This document shows, one piece after another, positions 44,321-57,613 of a DNA stretch of 64,000 nucleotides. Each line of letters begins with the position of its first letter. Position 1 is the stretch's first letter. Origin of the DNA: Wallemia ichthyophaga EXF-994 (lineage: Eukaryota > Basidiomycota > Wallemiomycetes > Wallemiales > Wallemiaceae); NCBI RefSeq assembly GCF_000400465.1, contig NW_008806287.1:62001-126000 (forward strand). Reading direction: 5' to 3'. The position numbers were made by a program, and so were the translations under genes. The notes beneath the pieces were generated by a model. That model was not told where the DNA came from, did no database searches, and was given only the letters and a program-made list of their open reading frames with translations.

Positions 44321-47300
44321 ATGGCGCTGGATAAAGACAAAGTAAAATCAAGCTATGGGAACATTTACTTGATAAAATATCTAAATAACGCGTCTGGGAA
44401 TTCTGTCGATAAGGACGAGCTCGTCGATCTTCTCATCAATCCCCAGCAAGAATACCCAACAGGACGTCTGATTAGGAATCTCATTTCAAAGCTTGTTCTA
44501 TCATCTGATCAATCAGCGCTCAATCACATTGTCAGCGAGCTCGTGTCTAAATTGCCGAGTAGCTCCATAAGTGACAAAGCCAGATCGTCGACACTCTTTG
44601 TTTTAGGTCAAGTGATACAACATAACCCTGGAAAGGTTCGTGAGCTTTGATTATTTCTTATTTCTTATTGCTAATTGATCTCCCCAAGTTCTCTTCAACT
44701 TGTGCCGATCTTTACGACATTTCCTTCAAGTATCTCAGAAATTCAAATCTTGTGAGTAAATTGAATAGCGAGGCACTCAATGACTGATCAATCACCTCAA
44801 CAGTCCAGTCACCTGAGATTTCACGCTGGTATCGTTATCACAAAGATCATAGAGACCTCGTCAAGTATAATCACCGAAAACCAAGTAAAAGACCTCATTA
44901 AGCAACTCAAAAACCTTATTACTGACAAAGTATATCCACTTCAACGCGTTTCAACTAAATGTATATCCAATCTCAGCACCTTCACCCAACATTTATCAAG
45001 CACCACCGATATTGAGCAAATTGTGAGCATATGTATTAAGACAGCGGATATTGTCGACCAGCAAACGAGACAGCATCATACCGCACTCGCTGCTCAGTTG
45101 CTGGCTTCTACTCAGTTCAAAATTAAGCATCAGCCTCAGCAATCCAAGATCTTATCAACAAAGACGATTAAGAGGGATAAAACCAAGGACAAAGACCAAG
45201 ATGATGACGTTAAAGACACCAACGAAGCTCCTGTCATTGGTTTGATGGCTATTGATAATATGCTAAGCATTCCATCCAGCCACTTCAACAAAGGATCTAG
45301 GAAAATTAAAAACATTATTATAGAAATTTACGCCTCTCTGTTCTCATCTATGGGCTCAAAGTGGATCGAATCCAATTACCAAACTATCATTACACATCTA
45401 ATTTACAGTGTAATGGAGTCCAATATGGTTAAACCTTGTGACATACTTACCGTTAGATCTTCTCTCAACATACTTCTGAGGGAGCATATTGGTAAAACTC
45501 TACTAAGCGAGCAAGGTCAAGGCCTTGCACTCAATGTGTTGATAGACACCTTTTTATCCAAGTACACAAAGGGAGACACACTTCAAGCTAGGTACTCAGA
45601 CCAATCTTTAGTTGTCGTTGTTGAAGAGAGCATTGGATTGTTAGATCAACTGGGCAGTGTCCCATTACAGGTTCAAGACAGCCTCCCTGACCTTTTGTTC
45701 AAGTTGATCGCGCTTCCTTCTTTCAGTGCGCAGATATCAGTTTCAAGGCTTTTTCGTCAATTCCACTACCTCTGCCCGACTCGATTGGAAGTATCATTAA
45801 ACAAACTTCTTGACTTGCTAGAAAAGAAGTTATCTCATTTAAGAACACCAAACGCATCTTCAGAAGTAGCATTTACATCTATTGGATACACATGTGCAAC
45901 CGGTAGTTTGATAGCATTATTCAGGCAAAGACCATTAAATACACCAATTGAAATACCATTTAAAGTATTTGAGCTATCTCAAGGCTTACTCAGGAAATCC
46001 GGAGAATGTGAATTTGATCAAGCTTCAATTCACATTCAAAATGCTTGGATTCTCATTGACTCTTTAATGTCAGTTGGTCCACAATTTGTGACATCGATAA
46101 TCAATCAATTGATGCTACTGTGGAGAAATTCTCTGACAAAGATTGATATGCAGACCAATGCTCCAAAAACTCAAACGGAATGGACCTTTTTGCTGCATGT
46201 CAGGGAATGCGCTCTTACTGCTTTATTAAGCTTTTTGAAATTTAATGCATCAACGCTATTGACAATGGAACTTTCAAGAAAGTTTGTCGGCTTACTGAAC
46301 AATACACTATCTTTTTCAATGTCATTTAATATCACCAATTCGGCAATATTGAAGGATCAAATTCCTACCGGAGCGTGTGCTCATCCAAACATTGGACTTC
46401 TAGACAGAGACATTCTACTCAAAAGACGTATCTACCAATGCTCAGTCTACCTTGATAACAATAGCAATACAGAGACTCTCACTGCTTTCATCGAAGCTGC
46501 TTTTTATGCTTTTGGTGACTCTGAAAGGTACGCTGGTTCGGCGGCTCAAGCTGCTATTGCCTCCACTACAAGCTCCGCTGGCTCCTTCGCATTTATTTGG
46601 AGTGTAAGTGATGGCTATGGCTATGGTCTGACCAGTCTCCATGATGTGGATGTTCCAGAAGGCAACAACCAGACATCTGAAAAGCTAATGAAGGAGGTAA
46701 GCGCTCCATTTTATTCTTAAAGTGATCGATCTAAAAATAATTATAAAGATCCGTAGGCCTTCACCTAATGCTTACGAGCATGATATACTTAGTTTATTTG
46801 AAAACGATCCTACATTAGTCACTCCACAACCTGCACCAGCAACGGTATTGGTTGACGCGGCCATTACGTTTTTTGCTTTGCGTTTAACAGATGTGGATTC
46901 CACATCCATGATTAAATTGTTCGAAAGTATTAGAGCATCAGTCAAGAATCCAAAGCTAGATCGCAATCCTGGCCGCAAATTAGCAGTTATTGTCAATACA
47001 TTGATTGCGATACGCGGATTTTTAAGCAATGGTAAATCACGCAAGCTACGTACAGTACTAAGCGTAGCTCCGATACGTAACACCTTGCAAGAACTTTTCG
47101 AGGATGCTATCACTAATGAAGATGCAACATTACGACGTCTTGGAGCCGAATCTTTAGGAAGGCTCATCGCATTAACAGCTGACAGAAGCTTCATGACGAC
47201 GCAATCAAGATTTTACTTGGATCTTATCGTAAACAACAGATCTCCATCTATAAGATCAGGTAGTGCTATCACTTTAAGTGAGATATATAAACAAGTTGGT

Positions 47301-50300
47301 AGTTTAGCTGCCGGTCCTCTGTTAAATTCAATTTGTGAAATTTTGACATCACTTGCATCTGATTCTCATCCAGAAGTCCATTACTACTCTTTGGAAGCTT
47401 TTTCAAACATCATAGAAGCTGCAGGATCAGCTTTCAGTCCTTATGTCGCACGAACTCTTGGCCTACTAGCCAGTATACATAACTGGGAGTCACATGAGCC
47501 TGAGGGCGGCCAAACTGTCTCAAGTACAAACCTTCGATCAGAATACTCACTATACAAAGTACTTTGCAATATTCTGAATGATCTTATTGGTATTTTAGGT
47601 CCGGAAATTAATGAAATGAACGATGTTAGAGATTTGCTTTTCCTCTTAGTCAAACAAATGATGAAGGAAAAAGATGAATTGGTTAGAGGCAATGCCTTAC
47701 GGTCCCTTCAGAACTTTGTTATGTTTGCTCCAGATCATACTGATATTCCCACCCTGATAAGGACTTTCCAAACTGCATTAAAGTCTTCAAACAAGGTCAT
47801 TCAGAGCTCCTCAATGAACGGTCTGTATCAGCTGACTCAGAAGTATGTTAAAGAGCTATCTTTAGTTGGTGGTGATAGACTAGTTGAAGATTTGTTTGCT
47901 TTATTGGATAAAGAGCCCGGTCATGATGGTCTTAAGCTACTTTTACTCAGCTGGTTGAAGCAAACATCTGAGGTAAATTCTGAAGGGTGGCTAAGTATTT
48001 GCCAGAAAGTTTTCACTAAAGCCTCACAAGGCAGCAATGACAAAGAGTTTAAGAAGGATAAAGAAGAAGATGAAGAAGTCCAAGCCTTAGGCGCTGCAAA
48101 TGATGAGGATCAATCAAGACTGTCTAATTGGCAAACTCAGCTATTCGCATTAGATTGCGTACATAATCTTATTCTCTCCGACTTCTCAAGAGATATTAGA
48201 AATGTCGTTGCTAGAACTTTACAAAGTCGCGTGGCGGATCTGATTAAGCTCGCATTTGTTGCTTCTACTTCTAGGGTCGAGCTTATCCGTATAAAGGGTT
48301 TGGTTATTTTGCGCGACGTAATTGAAACTTTTGCAAGCTTCAAGGATAGTCACGATGACCAAGCTAGCTTGCTGGAACAACATCAGGCTCCAATTACTGC
48401 AGCACTTACTCCCGCATTTAGCGCGGATTCGACTCCTGATATTCTTGCAACAGCCATTCAAGTTTGTGCTACGTTTGTTAAAAGTGGTATCGTCAAAGAG
48501 GTATCAAAAATGGGTAGAATATTGAAGCTTTTGACAAGCGCATTACATAGATTTAAGAGTGAGTGTGTCAGTGTGACGACTTCAATTTTTAACAGAATCC
48601 ATAGACTCATCTGATCAATCTACGCCTATCGGAGAAGTCGGAAAGCTATGTTTGGCTGCAAACGAAATGCTTAAGATTTCAACTCTCGCTGCATGGGCTG
48701 AATTAGGCATAGCTTCCTCTTCAAAATCATATTTAGAGAGTGTTCTCGAGCCGCTTTGGATCTATTTGTTACCCATGTGGGCTCAAACCATTCAACAGTA
48801 TGCAGAAATGAGTGAAGGCGTATTTAACGATGACATATTAGCTCAACAAATTCTACTGCCCTACTACGAGCACGACTGGATCAAAATTCTGAATGCTTTA
48901 GTCATGTCTCTCGACACAAAGACTGATTTAATAGAAAAGTATGTCAGTTTGGATGGTAGAAGAGATGCAACAGTTCAATTTCAAATCATTTATGGCCTAG
49001 CCTTTTCAAATTTGGTAATGAACTCAGACGATATCCACAAATCTTCAATCGCTCTTAACACTATATCAATGCTCGTCAAACATCCAAAGTCTGAGAATTG
49101 GATACTGACTGAGGGTATATTTGATGAAGCACTGGAATTAATCTGGCGATTAGCAACTGCATCACCTTCTCAGATACGAGGTAAAGCACTTGACTTGCTG
49201 GGAGGTATTTGTAACCATTACGGAACTAAACTCGTCGACAACATAGAAATACCCTCCAGTCCCGATTCTCAATTTGGCAAGAGCTTACCCAGAAATTCGA
49301 AGATAACAAGATGCTTGCAGTTAATTTACTCTGTGTTAAATGGATGTCTCGATGACGACTCAAAATTGATCAATTGCAGTATGGAGTACAAGGCTTACAT
49401 TGCTAGATCATCGTTTTTAGCTTACTTAGATGTTAGCAAGACATTGGCTGCTACTACAAGGGTTGAACTGTATGCTGTTTTACTTCACAAGTATGCTGGT
49501 GAGTTGGGTATTAGATTTTTAGGCTAAGCGCTAACTAGGGATGTTTTAGAACTTTTGAGACGTGAAGATGGAACTATTCACATAGCCGCAGTCTTGTCAC
49601 CATTGACCAAAAACGTACTAGAACTATCAGAAGAATTCAAAGGCGATAATCTTCTCGTTATGAAGAAGACCTTGCACGGTTTCTTGTCGTTTACGTTGCA
49701 GACGGTTGATGAGATCAAAACCCGAGAAGGCTCAGCAATATTGGCTAAGAGGAGGTACAATATATTAGCGGCGATGTCTGTTATTACGGCTACACCTGAT
49801 TGCATTGGAGTATCAAAGGAGGTCGCCGAGCATTTCAGTGAAATTCTCATCGAATACTTGTTTATGGCTGATAGTACGGAAGAGGGACTTACCAATGCTT
49901 TGTTGGGTAACTTCAACAAATTGTTTGACGCAAAGACCACAAAAACCAACCATTACATAGTAGTTCATCTTGTCAAGAATCTAGTCAAGAAAAGCGAGGA
50001 TATGAATGAAACAACAAATCAAGTACTTGCATTTTATAGTGTGGTGGTTAGAAGTCAGATATTAGACAGTCAAAGAGCTCAATTATACGGTTACCTAATT
50101 CCCAGTTGTCTTGGTAGTTTGAAGAGTGAAGTATGCAAAGAAGCAGCTGCAAATTGCTTGTTAGATATGGCTAGTGCTAATGCGCTGTCTTTCAAAACAG
50201 CCACATCGTGGATAGATGCAGAAAGTAGAGCCTTGTTAGAAGGTGCAATGCGTGAAGCTGTATTGAAGCAAAGCGGGTCACAGGCTGGCAAGAAGACGAA

Positions 50301-50346
50301 TGGTGTATCACAGCCATCGATATCGTTAAAAGCGTTTTCACAATGA
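44321..50346 (+). CDS. LAA1: HEAT-repeat protein, HEATR5/Laa1 type
   Basis: Six exons, 44321-44635, 44689-44751, 44804-46696, 46749-48558, 48605-49498 and 49550-50346, give 1923 aa. Introns are 46-53 nt; the first and third end at AAG (44688, 46748), the only acceptors that keep the frame. The protein is alpha-helical throughout with repeated HEAT-like helix pairs, e.g. TKIIETSSSIITENQVKDL, LGAESLGRLIALTADRSFM and LRSLQNFVMFAPDHTDIPTL. The C-terminal KLCLAANEMLKISTLAAWAE and YLLPMWAQTIQQYAEM match the HEATR5/Laa1 family, which works with AP-1 in clathrin-coated vesicle traffic at the trans-Golgi/endosome. Size fits. Confidence 0.85.
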
Positions 50347-50415
50347 TCTAATAAAATGTAAAAGATGTATTTGGTCTTTAAGCACATTCTAGTCGGTTTA
50401 ACCGAGACGTCGAAC

Positions 50416-51029
50416 ATGAGTGAGAAGATTGACGAAAATATTCCAGTAAGGCTGTTGTGTTTAGTGTTTTTAAACTAAAACACTCTAGTCAACTGCTGTT
50501 CTCGTCAAATTAGGCGAAAATCTCAGCCAGGCAACTGAATCAGATAGAAAGGCGCAAATCAAGAAAGTAAGGCAGTTAGCCACTTTCTCAAATGACTCAA
50601 AGTATCACAGACAAATGCTTTATTCGAGTTACACTTGAAGAAAGGTTCGAATGAGTCTGTCTGGTGAGCTAAGATTAATCTACATCCCCACATCGGTCTC
50701 ACACGTGGACCAAGGACCATCGATCTTAAAGACGTAAATAGATTATTTACAGTTATTTATTATCTTAACGTAAATTTTGGTAGAAAGGTCAAATCTACAA
50801 AGGTCAAGCGAAATCTAAAGCCGACGCAATTCTCACTATTGACGAGGGTGAGTGCATGATAAGCAAATGATTATTACACCGACGCCGTACAGAAACATTC
50901 AAGGGCCTCTCAGAAGGTAAATTGAATGGCCAAAAGGCTTTCATGACCGGTAAACTTAAAGTCAAGGGAAATATGATGCTGGCTACCAAGCTTGACGGTA
51001 TCCTTAAGCAAAATTCCTCAAAGCTTTAG
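50416..51029 (+). CDS. SCP2 sterol-carrier protein
   Basis: Six small exons, 50416-50445, 50489-50566, 50611-50663, 50715-50733, 50784-50847 and 50893-51029, with introns of 43-51 nt, give 126 aa. The third intron ends at AAG (50714). The SCP2 fold appears as FELHLKKGSNESVWTIDLKD, then ADAILTIDE, FKGLSEGKLNGQKAFMTGKL and KVKGNMMLATKLDGIL. The protein ends SSKL; a final tripeptide of this type (SKL) is the classic peroxisome-targeting signal PTS1. SCP2 proteins bind sterols and fatty acyl-CoA. The many tiny exons, one only 19 nt, are noteworthy. Confidence 0.93.
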
Positions 51030-51111
51030 GTATGATCAAGTTAATAACGATAATAATGATAGCTCATGAAACGTTGTATTCTTACATTGATTTTTATAAT
51101 CACAAATGATG

Positions 51112-52256
51112 TCAACTCTGATAAGACCCTGAAAGTAATCCTTTAACGTTCTTGAGAACATCCTGCCGCTAATATAAAGTCAGACATTGTAACGGTGGTC
51201 GTATCAAACTCACGGAAACTGTGTTAAGAATAAATGATTCCTCTAGATGTTTCTTTCGACCTCGTCGGGTGATTAAAGCGAATAACGCTTCAACTCCATT
51301 GCTGTTACTTCCTTGAGTTAATGGCATCAGTTGAGGAGCATAAAATCTATGCTCGCGAACGACATCCATAGCTTTGTCCGATCTCAATGAAACTTTAGCA
51401 CAATCAAGTTGCGAGACGAGTAGAAGATCGTGGTTAGATGACGTCGATTTGAATTCCCATCCATAAAGGGCTAAAATAGAGGATTCCTTTGATGGTTTGG
51501 GATCGGGGAAAGCATTGATTAGTGAGTCAATTTGCATGTCAGAAAGTGGATGGACTAGCTGAATGCTGAATTTGACGTTGGAGTCTATCAACCGTGCTCT
51601 TTCAGCAATTGAATTCGCGGCGAGGGTTGGTGGGAGTGAGAGTTCTTGTAGCCTGTACATGGAGCTGGGGCACTGCTGATACTTCCACGGACAATGTACA
51701 GAGTGAGACGAGTCAATGGCTTGAACGAAGGTATCAGTTAGCTTTTGATAAGCTAATTGAGGGAATAAGTAAGCGATTTTGTAAAATAAAGCTACTCACT
51801 TGATGTTTGAGCAGCTGAGAGATCGACAACGACGCCATTCTTACATTTATCGCAGTAAAGACGATTTCTGTGTGCCTGATCGTGGTGCCAACCTTTCAAA
51901 GCAACAGCAGGTGGGGATAACTCAATAGGTTTTGAAGTGTAAGTTCTAAGTGAGAAAGACTGAAGCCTTTGAATAAACTTTTCAAAGCTAAACAAGTCAG
52001 ATTTCTTATTCGTTTGACTTGAAGTATTAGTTGAACTCCTTAATTGAAAGTTATGCGTTGAATTAAACCACTGTAGCTTCTTCTCAAGCTCAGCTGGCAT
52101 TTTTGGTTTTCTTGATTGTCTGTAACCCTCTGACTTAGTCAATTGCTCAGATTGACATGATTTGTCTAGAATGTTCAAAGCATCTTGATATTTACGCCTG
52201 AATTCCTTTAATTTTCACTTATTTTTTCATTTGATAAACCCACTCACTTATTCATC
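51112..52256 (-). CDS. C3HC zinc-finger protein (Rsm1/NIPA-like)
   Basis: Four exons, 52249-52256 (8 nt), 51800-52197, 51214-51752 and 51112-51168, with introns of 51, 47 and 45 nt, give 333 aa. The C3HC finger reads LKGWHHDQAHRNRLYCDKCK, then after the splice an H (SSHSVH) and the CPW-x5-CP block (HCPWKYQQCP), as in Rsm1/NIPA. A second zinc-finger-like part may follow (ILALYGWEFK). Rsm1 of fission yeast is linked to mRNA export; the human NIPA is an SCF adaptor. The start is predicted by splicing an 8-nt coding exon to the body. Confidence 0.83.
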
Positions 52257-52314
52257 GCGTCGGCGTCGGCGTCGGCGTCGTGAGCGTGGGTGATCAACCT
52301 TGATTGTAACTTCC
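52257..52314. promoter_or_regulatory. Very short divergent promoter with GTCGGC repeat
   Basis: Only 58 nt separate the start codons of two divergent genes. The plus strand contains tandem hexamer copies (gtcggc, four, at about 52259-52280), a GC-rich island in AT-rich surroundings. Such a repeat may set promoter strength or be a hinge; that is inference. Confidence 0.5.
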
Positions 52315-54499
52315 ATGTCGGCTGATTGGTTTAATACTCCAACAAAGAGTTACACAAAGTCTCATCAATCACCTTCTCCTGTCCAAGCAGTACCCGCAGA
52401 TCCATTTCCACTTGCTCAACCTGCTCAACCTGCTCAACCACCTCCACGCCAAGGTCGCACTGAAGCTGAACAAGCAATCTTACGTGAGGAGCGCAAGAAG
52501 AATAAGAAATCGCGTAAAGCTGAGCATCAAGTTTTTAAGAAATTGGTCCAGGATGGAGTATCTACAGCCAATACACAATCTACTTCAAATTCAAGAGCAT
52601 CTACTGCAGCTCAAGGTAGATCAAGGCAAAAAGAATCTCAAATACGTGAAAATGAAAAGCTGAAGAATTTGGAGGCCGGTCTCAGCCTTTCCTCATCCTC
52701 TGAGTCAATTGAATACACGCCATTTACTCAGATTCTCAATGAAAAAGTCCATGGCATCCACAGGAACATTATTGGAGTTATTGCAGGCGTTAAAAAAAGA
52801 GGCAGATCTAAAAGTGGTGGTAAGTTGGCTCAAATCAATGATACCATCTCTGACATAATTAGATTCTTATCTCAACATGATCGTTTGTGATCCTTCAACC
52901 CCAGACTCTTCCAAGGCTCTTAATCTTAATCTTTTTGCAGTATCTGAGGATGAATTACCTAAAGCTCAACCAAGTTGTGTTATCCTGGTCAGGCACTCTT
53001 TCGTATGTTTGTCAGATATAACATTTATCAGTCACTCACATATTTATTTACAGCTACAACGCTTCTCTTTTAAAATTCAAGCCGCTGGACGAAAAGGCGA
53101 TTATAATTGGGCATTGTTTAACCCTGAAACACGGGGCATTACTACATCTGCACATCTTCTACCTCAACTCGGTAAAGAGGAAGCTACTTATATAGACAGA
53201 ATCAGTAAATGGTGGAAGATTATCAATCCAGATGTAATTGTTCCTGCCACTGGCAATTTACGCCAAACGATATCTATTAATCAAGTACAAGAGAAAGTGT
53301 TTTGCAATTTTATCGCAGAAGTAGGTATTCTCATTTATAGCTCTTATCTAATAATCATAGGTTCTTTTTGTTGATGATGTTCCCCCTCCTGGTGCTTTGG
53401 AGTTATGTGTTACAGATTATACGCAAAATCCTAAGCTAAAGGAAGCATGGCACGGTCTGCATGGTAATAGAGTGATGAAGCTGTCACTTTATGATGAACA
53501 GAGAAATGCTGGAAAGATTGTGTCATCAGGAAACTTTATCTTATGCAACAATGTTCGCCCAAAAATGAACCCGGGTATCTTAGAGGGCAATATGGGAAGC
53601 GATTTCGGTAAAGTCAACATTCATAGGCTTCACGAAAGTGATGAAAGACTACTTCCATTATTACAGTATGTATAATTACTGTTTTATCTTTGTCTTAACA
53701 AGGTTCCAGTCGTAAACAGGAATTCGATCACCAATATGGACTACCTGAGTACATGGCTACTCAAAGCACACACCTTCCTTCTTCCAGCATACCTGAAAGC
53801 ACTCCAGCAATGATGAGCTCGTCATTAGAAACTCCATCTAGGAAAGGGGAACAAAAAGAGCAAGAAGCTGAATCAATGGCATCGCCTATCTCAAGGCAAG
53901 TAAAAAAGCTCCCAAAGTCTCGAGTAAAAACCAAATTGAATGTGAATCACGATACGGCGGCTGTTTCAATCGACTCGATAAATTCCATATCAAAATCTGC
54001 GCACAAATACCACATTAAAGCACGCATAGTTGACTTTTCTCCTCAAATTGCAGACTGGGCAAAAGCTAAGTGTACAAATTGTGATGTTGTGTTAGTTAGT
54101 CATTTTCTCTTGAACAAACTGACACGTCTCAGATTAGATACCAATGACCTCGTCTGCGGTAAGTGCGATCAAGATGCTTATGTAACATACAAATACCTCT
54201 TTGCACTACTGCTGGAAGATGAACGCGGTGATACTTTACCGGCCTTTTGTTGTGATGAAGATGCTGTCGCGTTATTTGATGGCTTGAGCGCCGAAGAAGC
54301 AAGGACGGAGAAAGGGCTTCTAAAGATGAAGAAGAAACTGGGCAAAGTTTTGGGACACCTGATTGATGCTAAAGATCCTGAAGATGCCGAACAAGTGACA
54401 TCACCAGATGAATACAATGATTTCTTAATATTTAGCTACAAGCCGGTCTTGTTAAAGGATAAGATTGCTTATCGTGTATTTTGTACGACGTTATTATAG
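52315..54499 (+). CDS. POT1-like telomere single-strand DNA-binding protein
   Basis: Five exons, 52315-52819, 52863-53002, 53054-53320, 53361-53665 and 53710-54499, with introns of 40-51 nt, give 668 aa. The N-terminal 130 residues are basic/low complexity. Then comes an OB-fold like the telomere-end binding domain: YTPFTQILNEKVHGIHRNII, LNMIVCDPSTPD, LQRFSFKIQAAG and NWALFNPETRG. A second OB-like part has ELCVTDYTQNPKL (the WDGT/TDYT strand of Pot1) and VNIHRLHESDERLLPLL. The C-terminal region has two CxxC pairs (CTNC, CGKC). Family role: binding the telomeric 3' overhang. No search done, so the identity is probable, not certain. Confidence 0.75.
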
Positions 54500-54654
54500 A
54501 TTTTCATAAACTGTCACGCACATCATGACAGTTGACTTCAACATCCGAGTACATCAAGTACGATCATCAATCACAAACGTACTCACGTTTGAGGGTCGTT
54601 GATTGACAGATTGAAGTTAAGTCGTTGTGGTCAAGTCTACACGCGGTGTACACA

Positions 54655-57613
54655 ATGGAAGCTCAAAGTAAACCAATATCTGGACGAGCGATTGCTATAG
54701 CACATACGTCTTTCAGCAGTGCTGCTTTCATCTCTGCTTTAATTGTAGGCTGCTATTTCCACTATCAGAAACTGTGTCGCAACTCGGTTGCACGCTATCC
54801 TGTTGAATGGTTTCCTAGGTGAGTAAACCCAAATGATTTAAACAATTTTGACAGCTAATTCACAGCGTCTCTACAACTATCGGAGATTTTCATCCTGAGC
54901 GATCTGTGTTCCAGCTACTGATCGCGACGTGTGCATGTCCACGTTTCATCACTATCTTTCTAAATTGGAAGGAGTGCGAGAAGAGCTCGAAAGCTATTGC
55001 TGATACTCATGCCATTCTCGGCTTAATTAGGACCTTCAGTTGCGGCGGTTGGTCGTTTATAACTTCTACAGACAATAGCACAGCTCATGATATCTTTATG
55101 CTTATTTATATCTTGAGCAACATCATTTATATGCCGCTTGGTTTCTCTCTCACTCGCAAAAAGTCACTCAGAATCGTCAGAGGATTGACGTCTTTCTACT
55201 TTATCGCAAGCCTGTTTCCAATGTTCTACACTTACTTTCAGCATAAAACTAACAAGATACCCGGAGCTTATACCACATACGCATTTTATGAATGGGGTCT
55301 TATTGCCGCCGATGTCATCTTTGATTCAGTATTCATCTCCGACCTCGCAAACGTTTATATTCACATGTGCAATTCAAGTGAACCAAGTAGCTTAAATTTA
55401 CAGGATGATTCAACCCAGTCAGTTGATAACAGTCAAGTCAAAGCAGTCACCACTCAATTATTCAGACAGTATCACTGGTTCATGGCTTTAAATCCAAGAG
55501 TGAAAAACACAATGAAAATATTAAATTATATAGCCAACACCGTGCTATCATTGATCTGGTGGACCAATTTCACTGCTCTTCCACTTTGCATATTCTATTA
55601 CAGCGTCTGGTCTTTATCATTTGCTGGTCAAGAAGGATTGATGTTAGTAACTCTCTCATCATCGCTTGTCACGCTTAAGGGTGTGCGCGTCTTTGCTTCA
55701 TCATCAAATGGAAAGACTGTGCTTACTATGTTCTCTCTTCTTGGAGTATTTGCGTCGAAGCTTGAATTCCCTGTTCTCAAATTAGCGGCGGGTGAGTATT
55801 AGAATATTCAGATTCACTATTCTAATACATTACAGTCACCATGGCTGTTATTGCTCAGACCATCCAAATTTCATCTGAATGGTACACGAGCAATGACGAA
55901 AACTGTATCACTTATCTTGTCCTTGGGTTACTCTTGCACTCAGTCTCGAAGCTGATTGCAAACTCAAATAATCCATTCTGGCCAATAATGAATAATTCGA
56001 ACGGTGGACACATTTATCTTGGACTGATATTGGGATTTACCGCTTTGATTGTTCGAAGATATATCGTGACATCTGTCGTTGAACTTAACAATACAAAATA
56101 CAAAAATGATCACAACTGTTATCTAGTCGGTGCTGGTCTCGGTAGTTACATTTGGGCGCTTCATACTTATCTATCAGATCCATCTACACTGCTCAGCTGG
56201 AGCTGGACAGGTTTTCCAATCCAAGGACCACATCCTATTTACCACTCGACTGTTATAGTTGTTGGGTTTGTCATTGGCATGCTCAGTCCCAAGCTTTTGG
56301 CAACTTCGAGAGTTTGGCATTTCTTTGGAACATGGTGCCTAGGGTTGTGCTATTATTATGATGGCTGGGTCAGCGCTGGTGGAGCCTTCGGATGTGCCAT
56401 ATTTTATCCGTCACTTGCGACTACAGTATTTAGTAGCATTAGGGCCTATACGCCAGGAAGAACATTAGGAGCTGTATTCGGAACCTACACGGTACTTGTT
56501 GTCGCTCACACGTTTACTGTGGCATACGAGTTCGTGCCCTTGGGATTTTTGCTTCGTGAGCGCAGTCATCTCGTAATGATGACAGCAAATATTATTATAT
56601 GGTGCTCCCTTCCTAAATCTAATGCGCGAACAAATAATTTTGAGCGTAATGGTTTATTTAACATTTATGTCAAGGTTTTACTGCTCGGTACAATCATCGC
56701 TTCTCACTTAATACTTAAACATCGATCAGAAAACATGACAACGATTAAACCATACCACGCGGATCAGCAATTGATTACTAGTGGAATTTGGACAGTGCAT
56801 TTTGGGATGGATGATGCAATGCAGGATAGTCAAGTACGGATGCGAGATCTTATCCGCGAAGCTGAAGTTGATGTCGTTGGTTTGCTAGAAACTGAATTGC
56901 AAAGTATTGTCTTTGGTAATAGAAACATGGCCCAATATATTGCAGAGGACTTAGGCTATTATGTAGATTATGGTCCACCTAGTCACAAGCACACTTGGGG
57001 AGCAGTACTTTTATCCAAGTTTCCAATTTTAGCGAGTGAACACCACCTTTTGCCATCTCCACAGGGAGAGCTAGCACCGGCCATTTTTGCTGAACTAAAT
57101 GTCTATGGAAAGACTGTTCATACTATGGTGTCTCATAACGGCCAAGAGGAATCACCTCTAGATCGAGAACTCCAAACTACAGAAATAGCACGCATCATAA
57201 GCAAAACTTACCCAGACCCTGTATTGTTCTTGGGATATTTGGTAACTAAACCCCACGAAGAACGCCCTGCGCCTTACAGAATATTATTTGAAGACGGTCA
57301 ACTACTAGATGTTGAACCTCTAGATAGGCGGAGGTGGTGCGAGTATATCGGTTATAGATCAATGAGGAAGGTAGCTTATGCGAGGATAAGTCATAGCTCA
57401 GTCACTGATACGGAATTACAAGTCGCGAAATTCAAGTTGTACGAACCAGACGAGGTTTACCATCCGCAATACGACTGGTACAATTTTCTTGATGAGAATG
57501 ATGTAGCAGTTGAACACCGATTTTCAAAAGCGTTTGAGGGAAAAGGTATGAAAGGCCATAAACATGCACTCAGCATACCTATATATTACCAAGAAGCGGC
57601 AAGTTTCGAATAG
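54655..57613 (+). CDS. CWH43: Cwh43-like GPI lipid-remodelling protein
   Basis: Three exons, 54655-54818, 54866-55791 and 55836-57613, with 47- and 44-nt introns, give 955 aa. The N-terminal third is a Frag1/PGAP2-type multi-TM domain (ISGRAIAIAHTSFSSAAFIS, PERSVFQLLIATCACPRFI). A second polytopic region follows. The C-terminal part (from about residue 660) is exonuclease/phosphatase-like: WTVHFGMDDAMQDSQVRMRD, VDVVGLLETE, YVDYGPPSHKHTWGAVLLSK and HNGQEESPLDRELQ. Cwh43 swaps GPI diacylglycerol for ceramide in the ER. The EEP metal-ligand motif GDxN is not obvious here (LGYLVTKP occupies the expected position), which may be normal in this family. Confidence 0.87.

Noticed and set aside
50640..50655. 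GGTTCGA string resembling a tRNA B box
   Set aside because: It lies in an SCP2 exon (KKGSNES) and no cloverleaf can be drawn around it; similar strings at 3444 and 57910 are also coding.
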